Positions 8,272 through 15,474 of a DNA stretch of 64,000 nucleotides are shown piece by piece. The DNA comes from Ketobacter sp. (lineage in GTDB: Bacteria > Pseudomonadota > Gammaproteobacteria > Pseudomonadales > Ketobacteraceae), in assembly GCF_003671495.1 (NCBI RefSeq), contig NZ_RCHN01000043.1, positions 62,001 through 126,000 of the forward strand, written 5' to 3'. Position numbers and translations under genes: made by a program. The notes below the pieces were generated by a model that was not told the DNA's origin, made no database searches, and was given only the letters and a program-made list of their open reading frames with translations. Numbering within the stretch: the first letter of the stretch is position 1; the number at the start of each line of letters is the position of its first letter.

Positions 8272-9790
8272 GGCTGCTCTCCTGCTGCGTCCCCTGCTGC
8301 GTCCCCTGCTCCAACACATGCACTTGGGTCACCACAAACGACCAGTCCGGTGTAATTTCAAACTCGAAATGAATCTGCATACCGGGCCTGAGGGCCGTCA
8401 TGTCCACCGACTGCGCCACGTCAAAGTCCATGGTGGCCGCCTCCCGCCCCCATTTGGGAATGGCCTCGCGGGAAATATTCAGCACGCGGTTATCCACATC
8501 CACCCCATTGATGACGCCCATCACATCAGCACGTCGGTCCGCCTCCGCATCAGTAGACGGCGGTTCTTCGTGATGCATGCGTTTGAAGTCAGAGGTTTTC
8601 GAGGATTCCGAATCCAGCAGGAACTGGGCTGCAGTCACCACGGTTTCGCCGGGGGCCAGCCCTTCCAGGATTTCCACCCGCTCCTCTGCCATGCGCCCCA
8701 CTTTGACCTCGATGGATTTGAAGCGGCCACCCCCCAGGGCCAGTACCACCCGGTCGCTCTTACCGGTGCGGATCAGGGCTTCCCGGGGAATCAACACATT
8801 GCTGCTGTCGGTGCGGGCATGAATCATCACCTGGGCGAACATATTGGGTTTGAGGGCGGCATCCGGATTGGCAAACCGCATCCGCAGTTTGATGGTGCGG
8901 GTCTGCTTGTCCAGGGTGGGATACACGTAGTCCACCTTGCCGCTCCAGCTGCGCCCGGGCAGATAATCCAGGGTCATGGTGACCTCTGCCCCCACCTGCA
9001 CCAGGGAGGCCTGGCGCTCAAACACCTCCGCCTCCACCCAGACTTCATCCAGGGCACCGATGGACATCACCGTGGTGCCGGGCTGGATAAAAAAGCCTTC
9101 GCGGATATTGAGATTGTCCACCACCCCTTTTTGCGGCGAGTACAGGGTGATGGTCTGGCTGACCCGACGCCGTTCACGCAACTGCCTGATGGTGGCCTCG
9201 TTGATCTGCAGCGCCTTGAGGCGGTCATGGGCGGCACTGATCAGGCGCTGGTTGTTGCGCTCCAGGGCCAGCAGATACTCTTCCTGGGCATTCACCAGCT
9301 CCGGCGAATATAAATCGTAGAGGGGCTGGTCTTTCGCCACCGGATCCCCTTCGGCTTTCACATACAGTTTTTCCACCCACCCCTGCACCCGTGGATGCAC
9401 ATGGATCAGTTTGTCCTGGTTGTATTGCACATAGCCCACGGTGTGAATTTCGGTGAGCAGCACTCCGCTGTGGGCGGTGGCGGTGCGCACTCCCAGGTTG
9501 TTCACCACCTCGGGGGAAATGGTGATGGTGCCCGGACCTTCGCCCTGACCAGCTTCATCCTCTGCGTAGACCGGAATCAGGTCCATCCCCATGGGGGACT
9601 TGCCCGGTTTATCGCGGCGGTAGTTGGGGTCCATGGGCGCCACCCAGTACAACGGCTGCGGTTCACTGCTCTGGTTGCCTGCCCCCGACAGACCAAGCTG
9701 TGGCACCAGCAACCAGGTCAGGGCGGCCCCCGCCACAACACCAACCACCACACCGGCCAATACGGCAGGCACTAATGCGACTTTATTCAT
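8264..9790 (-). CDS. cusB: Periplasmic adaptor CusB with C-terminal CusF-like domain
   Basis: A 508-residue membrane fusion protein linking the pump to the outer-membrane channel. It has an N-terminal membrane anchor, then a heavy-metal-binding segment (YWVAPMDPNYRR ... KSPMGMDLIPVY), lipoyl/hairpin/barrel domains, and a C-terminal CusF-like copper-binding domain (GVINGVDVDNRVLNI ... IPKWGREAATMDF). In CusF a Trp, two Met and a His hold Cu(I); here the Trp and one Met remain in register while the others are changed. The start MNKVAL has GGGAGGG 6 nt upstream and overlaps the cusC stop by 8 nt. The last codons contain a 12-bp tandem repeat (GTQQ repeated). Confidence 0.92.
   Translation of the reverse strand: MNKVALVPAVLAGVVVGVVAGAALTWLLVPQLGLSGAGNQSSEPQPLYWVAPMDPNYRRDKPGKSPMGMDLIPVYAEDEAGQGEGPGTITISPEVVNNLGVRTATAHSGVLLTEIHTVGYVQYNQDKLIHVHPRVQGWVEKLYVKAEGDPVAKDQPLYDLYSPELVNAQEEYLLALERNNQRLISAAHDRLKALQINEATIRQLRERRRVSQTITLYSPQKGVVDNLNIREGFFIQPGTTVMSIGALDEVWVEAEVFERQASLVQVGAEVTMTLDYLPGRSWSGKVDYVYPTLDKQTRTIKLRMRFANPDAALKPNMFAQVMIHARTDSSNVLIPREALIRTGKSDRVVLALGGGRFKSIEVKVGRMAEERVEILEGLAPGETVVTAAQFLLDSESSKTSDFKRMHHEEPPSTDAEADRRADVMGVINGVDVDNRVLNISREAIPKWGREAATMDFDVAQSVDMTALRPGMQIHFEFEITPDWSFVVTQVHVLEQGTQQGTQQESSHD
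8282..8312. repeat. 12-bp tandem repeat at the cusB-cusA junction
   Basis: CTGCTGCGTCCC is repeated about 2.6 times. It encodes GTQQ units at the end of CusB and lies directly before the cusA start. The unit is a multiple of three, so copy-number change would not shift the frame. Confidence 0.7.
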
Positions 9791-11150
9791 GCTCAGTCCC
9801 TCCCTGTGCGGAGTCATATTCAGAATCCACCGCAGTAAACAGATAATTCAATTGGGCTGCGGTCTGCTGTTGTTGCACGGCAATGGCCAAGGCATCGATT
9901 TCGCCATTGAGTTCCGCAATGCGTGCCCGCATGACTTCGGCAAAGTCGCCGTTATCGTTGGTATAGGCGGTGAGCGCGGCTTCCGCCTGCTCATGAATCT
10001 GGGGCAGCAGAGTCTCCTGATAGAGCCGATGACGCTGCCCCAGGCGCAACCACTGAGCCCGGGCGGCTTCAAACTCCGCCAGCAGGGCTTTCAGGCGCAG
10101 CCACTTCTGGGTTTTGATGGATTCCACCTTCGCCACCGCGGCGGACACTTCACGGTCCTGGCGATTACCGGTGAACACCGGCAGATCAAAGGACACCCCC
10201 ACGGAGAAAAAATCCGCCCGCGGATTGCCCATGGGATCATCCTCACGATAGCCGTAGCTGGCGTTTAAACCCCATTCCGGCTGATATTTTTGTCGGGCCA
10301 GATCCACATCCGTCGCGGTAGCCACGATCTGCTGTTCCAACATTCGCACCGAGGGGTGTTGCAGGAAATAAGGCGTCAATGCCTGCCAGTCCACATCGTT
10401 TTCCAGCACAGAAGCCGGCGCCACCAGGGCGATCTGCGGCAGAGTCTCGGGCTCTGATGAAGGCAGCTGTACCTGCGGCCGCCGCACCTGTACATCCTCC
10501 ACCTGCCCGAGCCATTGCCCCAGGCTGGCCAGGCCCGTGTCCCGTTGCTGCTGCAGCTGGGTCAGACGGTCGTCGATGCGGGTGAGCTCCAACTGGGCCC
10601 GAATCAGATCCTGCTGGCGGGTGCGGCCCAAGGCGGAGGAATAACTGCTTTGGGTGATGGCGGACATCTGCTCAAACAGGTAACGGTTACGCTCGATCAG
10701 CTCGATGGTGGCCTGGCTTTTCCAGGTCTCCAACCACAGGTGGCTCACCTGCTGCTGGATCTGCGCCGCCCGCTCCTGGCGTTCAAACGGCATCACCTGA
10801 CTGCGCAGTTGCAGTTGCTTGCGCTTCAATGCCCGCTGCTCACCGCGGGGAAACATCTGGCTGATGCCCACCTTGAACTGGGTCATGGGTTCCTGATCAA
10901 AATCCCAGGTGTTGGTGGGTAAATTGGCGAAGGCGAGACTGACCTTCGGATCCGGCAAGGTTCCGGACGCCACGCTCATGTCCTCCATGGCGCGCTGGGC
11001 ATGACGGCTCCCCTGGAGCCAGGCATCCTGCTCCCGGGCCAGGCTCACCGCCTCGTCCAATGACAGGATTTGTGCTTGCACAGTAAGGCTGGCCAACAGG
11101 CTGCACACCAACACCGTGCGTTGACAGATTTGAAAATACGGCGGTTTCAT
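9783..11150 (-). CDS. cusC: Outer-membrane channel of TolC/CusC/CzcC family
   Basis: A 455-residue outer-membrane factor that completes the metal efflux complex. It has a signal peptide (ending near VQAQ) and two related halves of long amphipathic helices with the family signature SLDEAVSLAREQ near the N-terminus, TLPDPKVSLAFANLPT and PRGEQRALKRKQL. No lipobox is present. Gene order cusC-cusB-cusA with overlapping stop/start codons supports one operon. The substrate assignment rests on CusA. Confidence 0.9.
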   Translation of the reverse strand: MKPPYFQICQRTVLVCSLLASLTVQAQILSLDEAVSLAREQDAWLQGSRHAQRAMEDMSVASGTLPDPKVSLAFANLPTNTWDFDQEPMTQFKVGISQMFPRGEQRALKRKQLQLRSQVMPFERQERAAQIQQQVSHLWLETWKSQATIELIERNRYLFEQMSAITQSSYSSALGRTRQQDLIRAQLELTRIDDRLTQLQQQRDTGLASLGQWLGQVEDVQVRRPQVQLPSSEPETLPQIALVAPASVLENDVDWQALTPYFLQHPSVRMLEQQIVATATDVDLARQKYQPEWGLNASYGYREDDPMGNPRADFFSVGVSFDLPVFTGNRQDREVSAAVAKVESIKTQKWLRLKALLAEFEAARAQWLRLGQRHRLYQETLLPQIHEQAEAALTAYTNDNGDFAEVMRARIAELNGEIDALAIAVQQQQTAAQLNYLFTAVDSEYDSAQGGTEHE

Positions 11151-11213
11151 AACGGCCCCGACTCAAGTTAAACGGTACGCCCGAACCCATCGGGCAGACG
11201 GATTTATCCTGGG

Positions 11214-11621
11214 TCAGGCCGCCATCGGCGGTTTCTTGGGCAGAGAGGGGGGAAGCAGGGAATAAACTTGGTGGGTAAAGTGGATGCGTTCCGTGGCACC
11301 GAACAGGGCGAAGGTCAACGGTGCCGCCAACGGCACACCGTGCCCGGCTCCACAGGTCGCGGCCGGGCAGTGACAGGCACCGGGGGCACAGCAATCCTGT
11401 TCAGCGCGGACAGCCTGATGCCGCAGCGGCGGTGATGGCACGGCGTCAACCTGCTCGGCGTGAACGTCATGCACAACCTGCCCGACTTGGGTTTGATGTC
11501 CGGTTTTGGCCTCATGACAGTTTGCTGCCTGGGCTGTGCTCAACAACGCACCGGCTCCCCAGATGCCGAACAGCATCAGGGTGAACCGGATCAGGTATGT
11601 CACAGAGGAATATCCCGGCAT
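11214..11621 (-). CDS. Small exported Cys/His-rich protein of copper-efflux operon
   Basis: A 135-residue protein with a signal peptide (RFTLMLFGIWGAGALLSTAQA) and a cysteine cluster (DCCAPGACHCPAATCGAG), plus several His residues, ending in a Pro-rich tail (LLPPSLPKKPP). Small proteins of this type often head copper efflux operons, and a periplasmic metal-binding role is the likely inference. The chosen ATG has no ribosome site of its own; an excellent one upstream serves an 11-codon frame that stops, in frame, two codons before this ATG. Translation may therefore depend on coupling, or start at MLFGIW (11576). Confidence 0.65.
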   Translation of the reverse strand: MPGYSSVTYLIRFTLMLFGIWGAGALLSTAQAANCHEAKTGHQTQVGQVVHDVHAEQVDAVPSPPLRHQAVRAEQDCCAPGACHCPAATCGAGHGVPLAAPLTFALFGATERIHFTHQVYSLLPPSLPKKPPMAA

Positions 11622-11624
11622 GGG

Positions 11625-11657
11625 TCAGCCCACAAAAACAGTCATGTCTTTCATCAT
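11625..11657 (-). CDS. Possible 10-residue leader peptide of the cus operon
   Basis: GAGGAGGGG sits 7 nt before ATG ATG, which opens the short frame MMKDMTVFVG ending in TGA. The next codon but one is the ATG of the Cys-rich protein, in the same frame. This is the best ribosome site in the region, so a coupled leader peptide is plausible. Three Met residues in ten are notable in a copper operon. Alternatively the TGA is a nonsense mutation in a longer signal peptide. Confidence 0.4.
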   Translation of the reverse strand: MMKDMTVFVG

Positions 11658-11737
11658 AGAGCATCCCCTCCTCTTCTAAAAGCCCGAAGACAAACGGGAC
11701 ACTCTGCAACCCACTGCCGCCAGCAGCTACTGCGGCC

Positions 11738-12880
11738 TTAACGGCCCACAATGCCGCGGGAGATCACCTCTTTCATGATCTCGGAAGAGCCGGCATAGAT
11801 GGTCTGGATACGGGCATCGACATAAAAGCGGGAGATGGGATACTCCACCGTGTAGCCGTAACCGCCGAACATCTGCAGGCAATCGTTCACCGCCCGCAAC
11901 TGCATTTCGGTGGTGGCCAGTTTCAGGACCGCTGCATCGTCCACCGTCATTTTGCCCTGCTTGAATTTTGCGATGTTCTTTTCCAGCAAGGCCAGGCTCA
12001 GCTCGATGTCGGTTTTCACGTCCGCCAGCTTGAAGCGGGTATTCTGGAATTTGGCAATGGGCTGACCGAACGCCTGCCGTTCCTGCACATAGGCGGCAGC
12101 CAGATCCAGGGCACCCTGGGCTGCACCTACCGCCTGGGTGGAACAACCCAGACGCTCCCGGGGCAGCTCTTCCATCAGGTAAACAAAACCCTTGCCTTCT
12201 TCACCCAGGAGCGCATCCGCCGGCACCCGCAAATCGCTGAAAAACAACTCGGCGGTGTCGCTGGAATGCTGACCGATTTTCTCGATCTTCTTGCCGGTGG
12301 AATAGCCGGGCAGGGAGGTGTCCACCAGGAACAGGGAGATACCCTTGGCCCCGGCTTTGGGGTCGGTCTTGGCACAGACAATCACCAGGTCGGCGTGGAT
12401 GCCGTTGGTGATGAACACCTTGGAGCCGTTCAGCACATACTCATCACCGTCTTTCACCGCGGTGGTACGCAAGGCTGCCAGGTCACTGCCGGCACCAGGC
12501 TCAGTCATGCCGATGGCGGACACCACCTCACCACTCACCATTTTCGGCAACCACTTGGCTTTTTGCGCTTCGGTACCGATGTTGTTGATGTAGGGCGCAC
12601 AGATGTTGGCGTGGATGTTGTAACCGGTGGCCAGGCCGGCATAACCCAGGCGGGACATCTCCCACATGATCATCTGGGTGACATCGAAGCTGGCACCGGC
12701 GGAGCCGTATTCTTCCGGCATGTCCACCAGCAGCAGGCCGGCGGCCCCCATGGTGTTCCACACCTCGCGGGGCATCATATGGTTCTTTTCCCACTCTTCA
12801 AAATGGGGTTCGATTTCCTGCTCCAGGAACCGCAGAACCATGTCACGAAACAGATCCAATTCTTCGTTTTGCTCGCTCAT
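11738..12880 (-). CDS. Acyl-CoA dehydrogenase
   Basis: A 380-residue FAD-dependent acyl-CoA dehydrogenase that introduces the alpha-beta double bond in acyl-CoAs. Family signatures are present: AIGMTEPGAGSDLAALRT, the C-terminal QMFGGYGYTVEYPISR and IYAGSSEIMKEVISRGI with full length for the family. The catalytic-base position of short/medium-chain enzymes (IYAGSSEIM) carries Glu. The start MSEQNEEL has GGAAGAGG upstream; an in-frame extension of 27 codons runs through the leader terminator and is rejected. The divergent AraC gene may control it. Acyl chain specificity cannot be told. Confidence 0.92.
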   Translation of the reverse strand: MSEQNEELDLFRDMVLRFLEQEIEPHFEEWEKNHMMPREVWNTMGAAGLLLVDMPEEYGSAGASFDVTQMIMWEMSRLGYAGLATGYNIHANICAPYINNIGTEAQKAKWLPKMVSGEVVSAIGMTEPGAGSDLAALRTTAVKDGDEYVLNGSKVFITNGIHADLVIVCAKTDPKAGAKGISLFLVDTSLPGYSTGKKIEKIGQHSSDTAELFFSDLRVPADALLGEEGKGFVYLMEELPRERLGCSTQAVGAAQGALDLAAAYVQERQAFGQPIAKFQNTRFKLADVKTDIELSLALLEKNIAKFKQGKMTVDDAAVLKLATTEMQLRAVNDCLQMFGGYGYTVEYPISRFYVDARIQTIYAGSSEIMKEVISRGIVGR

Positions 12881-12908
12881 GAGAGGCCTCTTCCAGGTGA
12901 TGAAGGAT

Positions 12909-12937
12909 AAAAACCCCGATCCAGCAACGGATCGGGG
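12909..12937 (-). terminator. Intrinsic terminator-like hairpin in the acyl-CoA dehydrogenase leader
   Basis: On the minus strand CCCCGATCC, loop GTTGCT, GGATCGGGG is followed by five Ts. It lies only 29 nt before the acyl-CoA dehydrogenase ATG and faces the same way. The gene upstream is on the other strand, so there is no obvious transcript for it to end except the dehydrogenase mRNA itself or one antisense to the AraC gene. It may be an attenuator. Confidence 0.7.
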
Positions 12938-13121
12938 CAAGCTGCAGATTGGGCTGCACAAGGGTTAAAAGTGTGGACCAAGCGACGCCATCCCTCAATG
13001 ATCAATGAAGCCATTTAATTAGCAATAACGGACCCAAATTGGCCAAATACGTAAATTTTAGCCGTTTACTTAGGGATTCTGCCCACTATACTTACCTATT
13101 TCGGACATTTACGCCTTTCTG

Positions 13122-14141
13122 ATGAAAGCCCATTACACCAATCATACGGTCTCCATTCACTTTGCCCGCGCGTATCTGGAGCGGGGGCGGCGCCTGCAGC
13201 TCGATTGCGGTGCCCTGATGGCGTACGCAGCCCTCACCCCTGCCCTGCTGCAGGACGATCACAGCCGTCTGGCGCCCTATCAACTGGCCAGGCTGTTGCA
13301 CAAGGTGATGGTGGATTCCGACGATGAATTCATGGGGCTGGCGGCCGAGCGGGCCCGCTTTGGGGTGTTTACCCTGCTGGCAGAACGGCTCATCCACTGT
13401 GCCACCCTGCGGGATGCCCTGGTGGAGACCCGGCGCTTTTACCGGCTGGTGACCGGATCGGTATGGTTCGACATCCAGGAGGCGGCAGACGTGACCCGCC
13501 TGTCCCTGCGCATGAGCCAGCCGGACAAAGACCCGGATTGCGTGATGACCGAACTGCTGATGCTGATCTGGCACCGGTTTCCCTCCTGGCTGATCGCTGA
13601 AGTGATCCCGTTGAATGCCGTGCACATGGCCATGGCGGAGCCCCGACATCGGGACGAGTACCCGCTGCTGTTCCCCTGCCCGGCCCGCTTCCGGCAAGCG
13701 GAAAACTGCCTGGTGTGGCCCACCTACATGATGGATCGGCCGATACAGCGCACCGGCGAACAATTGCGGCGCTACCTGGCCAAAGTGCCGTTGGTGTGGT
13801 TCCGCAAACTGCAGTTTGTGGAGCAATTGACGGAACGGGTAACTCATTTGCTGAAACACAGTGCCGACCTGCAACAGGTTTCGGTGGAGGACGTGGCCGG
13901 GCAACTGCACATGACCTCCCGCACCCTGCGCCGCAAACTCACCGCTGAAGGAACCCAGTTCCAAACCCTGAAAGACACAGTGCGCCGGGAGCGGGCCATT
14001 TATTGGCTTAGCCAGAACGCGTCGGTGAAGGAAGCCGCGGTCAAAAGCGGTTACACCGAAACCGCGTCTTTCGTGCGCGCGTTTAAAAACTGGACCGGGC
14101 TGTCACCAGGGCAATACAAACGCCAGCTACTGGCACAATAA
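13122..14141 (+). CDS. AraC-family transcriptional regulator
   Basis: A 339-residue AraC/XylS regulator. Residues 1-200 resemble the arabinose-binding-like sensor domain of the OruR/ArgR/GliR group (LLHKVMVDSDDEFMGLAAER). The C-terminal 100 residues hold two HTH motifs (SVEDVAGQLHMTSRTLRRKL and VKEAAVKSGYTETASFVRAFKNWTGLSPGQYK). It is divergent from acyl-CoA dehydrogenase, a common arrangement for a regulator and its lipid-degradation target. The shared upstream region contains GTAAA/TTTAC arms (13051-13069) and TTGGCCAA (13039-13046) as possible sites. Confidence 0.9.
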   Translation: MKAHYTNHTVSIHFARAYLERGRRLQLDCGALMAYAALTPALLQDDHSRLAPYQLARLLHKVMVDSDDEFMGLAAERARFGVFTLLAERLIHCATLRDALVETRRFYRLVTGSVWFDIQEAADVTRLSLRMSQPDKDPDCVMTELLMLIWHRFPSWLIAEVIPLNAVHMAMAEPRHRDEYPLLFPCPARFRQAENCLVWPTYMMDRPIQRTGEQLRRYLAKVPLVWFRKLQFVEQLTERVTHLLKHSADLQQVSVEDVAGQLHMTSRTLRRKLTAEGTQFQTLKDTVRRERAIYWLSQNASVKEAAVKSGYTETASFVRAFKNWTGLSPGQYKRQLLAQ

Positions 14142-14158
14142 GCTGTATGCTGCCCAGG

Positions 14159-14674
14159 CTATTCCGGACTGTGGGGCGGGTCCAGATCCAGGTTATTCAG
14201 CGCCGGACACTGCAACGCCTGCAATCGGGCCTGCACCGCCTTGACGTGTTCAGCCTCCTCCCGGGCGAAGCCCTCTGCCAGCTGCCGCAATGAAGGCTGC
14301 GTTGTGCGCCGGGCCACATCCGAATAGAAGCCCAGGGTGTTCTGCTCCACCTCCAGCGCCACCTGTAATGCCTGCTCGGCACTCATCAGATAATGCACCT
14401 GGCTGTACTGAAAACTTTCCGGCGACTCTGCATCCGGCCAGCTGTATTCCCAAGCCTGCAGGGCGGGTAACTGGCGGCCCTGACAGTGGGCAAGGACGTC
14501 GCTGGCATGCCGCTCACTGAGCTGGGCCAGCTCCAGAAACAAGGCATGCAGGGGACGGTTGTTGTGCACCTCCAACGTATCGGCCAGTTCGTAGAGCCGC
14601 TCGGCGGCCTCCTGCTCCAAGGTGACACTGTGGGCCAGGAACAGCAGTTCATCTTCGTAGAGTGCCGTGTTCAC
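14159..14674 (-). CDS. Rubrerythrin/ferritin-like di-iron protein
   Basis: A 171-residue four-helix protein of the ferritin-like superfamily. Two repeats carry the expected carboxylate/His ligands: LEQEAAERLYELAD with ELAQLSERHASDV, and ALEVEQNTLGFY with FAREEAEHVKAV (E-x2-H motifs). Such proteins reduce peroxide or oxygen or store iron. The start overlaps the korB stop as ATGA, so it is translationally coupled to the oxygen-sensitive KorAB enzyme. A protective role against oxygen or peroxide is inferred from this coupling. There is no rubredoxin-like C-terminal domain. Confidence 0.8.
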   Translation of the reverse strand: MNTALYEDELLFLAHSVTLEQEAAERLYELADTLEVHNNRPLHALFLELAQLSERHASDVLAHCQGRQLPALQAWEYSWPDAESPESFQYSQVHYLMSAEQALQVALEVEQNTLGFYSDVARRTTQPSLRQLAEGFAREEAEHVKAVQARLQALQCPALNNLDLDPPHSPE

Positions 14675-15474
14675 AGTCGAAAACCCTCCCGCAGGTCAGT
14701 GGCCTGCGAATCATGGGGCAGCGGCCAGGGAGTGCGCGGATTGCAATAGAAAATGCCCTTGGCAAAGCCGTCATCGCTGTGCAGGAAATGGGCGGCCTCT
14801 GCCGGATTATCCGTACCCACGGATTCTGCGTGAACCTGTTCTTTCCACTGCACCTGCTCCGGGCAGAAGGTCACGCATTGACTCAACACCTGAACAAACG
14901 CAAAGCCCGGATGCTTGACCGCAGCAAACAGCATCTGCGCCAGGCCATTGGGATCACCGGAGTGACCCCGGGCAATGAAGCCGGCCCCCGCCGCCAACGC
15001 CAACGCGCAGGGCTGGAACGGACGCACTTCCGGACCATGGGGCGTCAGCTTGCTGTGTTGCCAGTGCTCGGGGGTGGTGGGTGAAGCCTGGCCCTTGGTC
15101 ATGCCATAGACCTCGTTGTCCATCACCACATACACCAGATCCACATTGCGTCGGCAGGCATGCAGGAAGTGGTTTCCACCAATGGAAAAGCCATCGCCAT
15201 CGCCCCCCAGGGCAATGACATTCAGATCCGGTCGCGCCACTTTCAAGCCCGTCGCCAGCGGCAGCGCGCGCCCATGGACACCGTGGAATCCATAACTGTT
15301 GAGGTACGCCGGCAGACGCGAGGAACAACCAATGCCGGACACCAGTACTGCCTGCTCCGGTGACTGTTCCAGGGCAGCGAAGGCCTTGGTGATGGCGTTC
15401 AATACGCTGTAGTGACCACAGCCGGGGCACCAGATGGGTTTCACACCGGATTTATACTGTTTGGCCTTAAGCAC
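14671..15474 (-). CDS. korB: 2-oxoacid:ferredoxin oxidoreductase beta subunit
   Basis: A 267-residue beta subunit that binds thiamine diphosphate and a [4Fe-4S] cluster. WCPGCGHYS near the N-terminus, Cys in SGIGCSSRLP, and the TPP motif GGDGDGFSIGGNHFLHA ... VMDNEVYGMTKGQ are clear. With KorA it oxidatively decarboxylates a 2-oxoacid, most likely 2-oxoglutarate, to the acyl-CoA and passes electrons to ferredoxin. The start overlaps the korA stop by 8 nt. The substrate is inferred from the family; pyruvate or branched-chain oxoacids are not excluded. Confidence 0.9.
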   Translation of the reverse strand: MLKAKQYKSGVKPIWCPGCGHYSVLNAITKAFAALEQSPEQAVLVSGIGCSSRLPAYLNSYGFHGVHGRALPLATGLKVARPDLNVIALGGDGDGFSIGGNHFLHACRRNVDLVYVVMDNEVYGMTKGQASPTTPEHWQHSKLTPHGPEVRPFQPCALALAAGAGFIARGHSGDPNGLAQMLFAAVKHPGFAFVQVLSQCVTFCPEQVQWKEQVHAESVGTDNPAEAAHFLHSDDGFAKGIFYCNPRTPWPLPHDSQATDLREGFRL

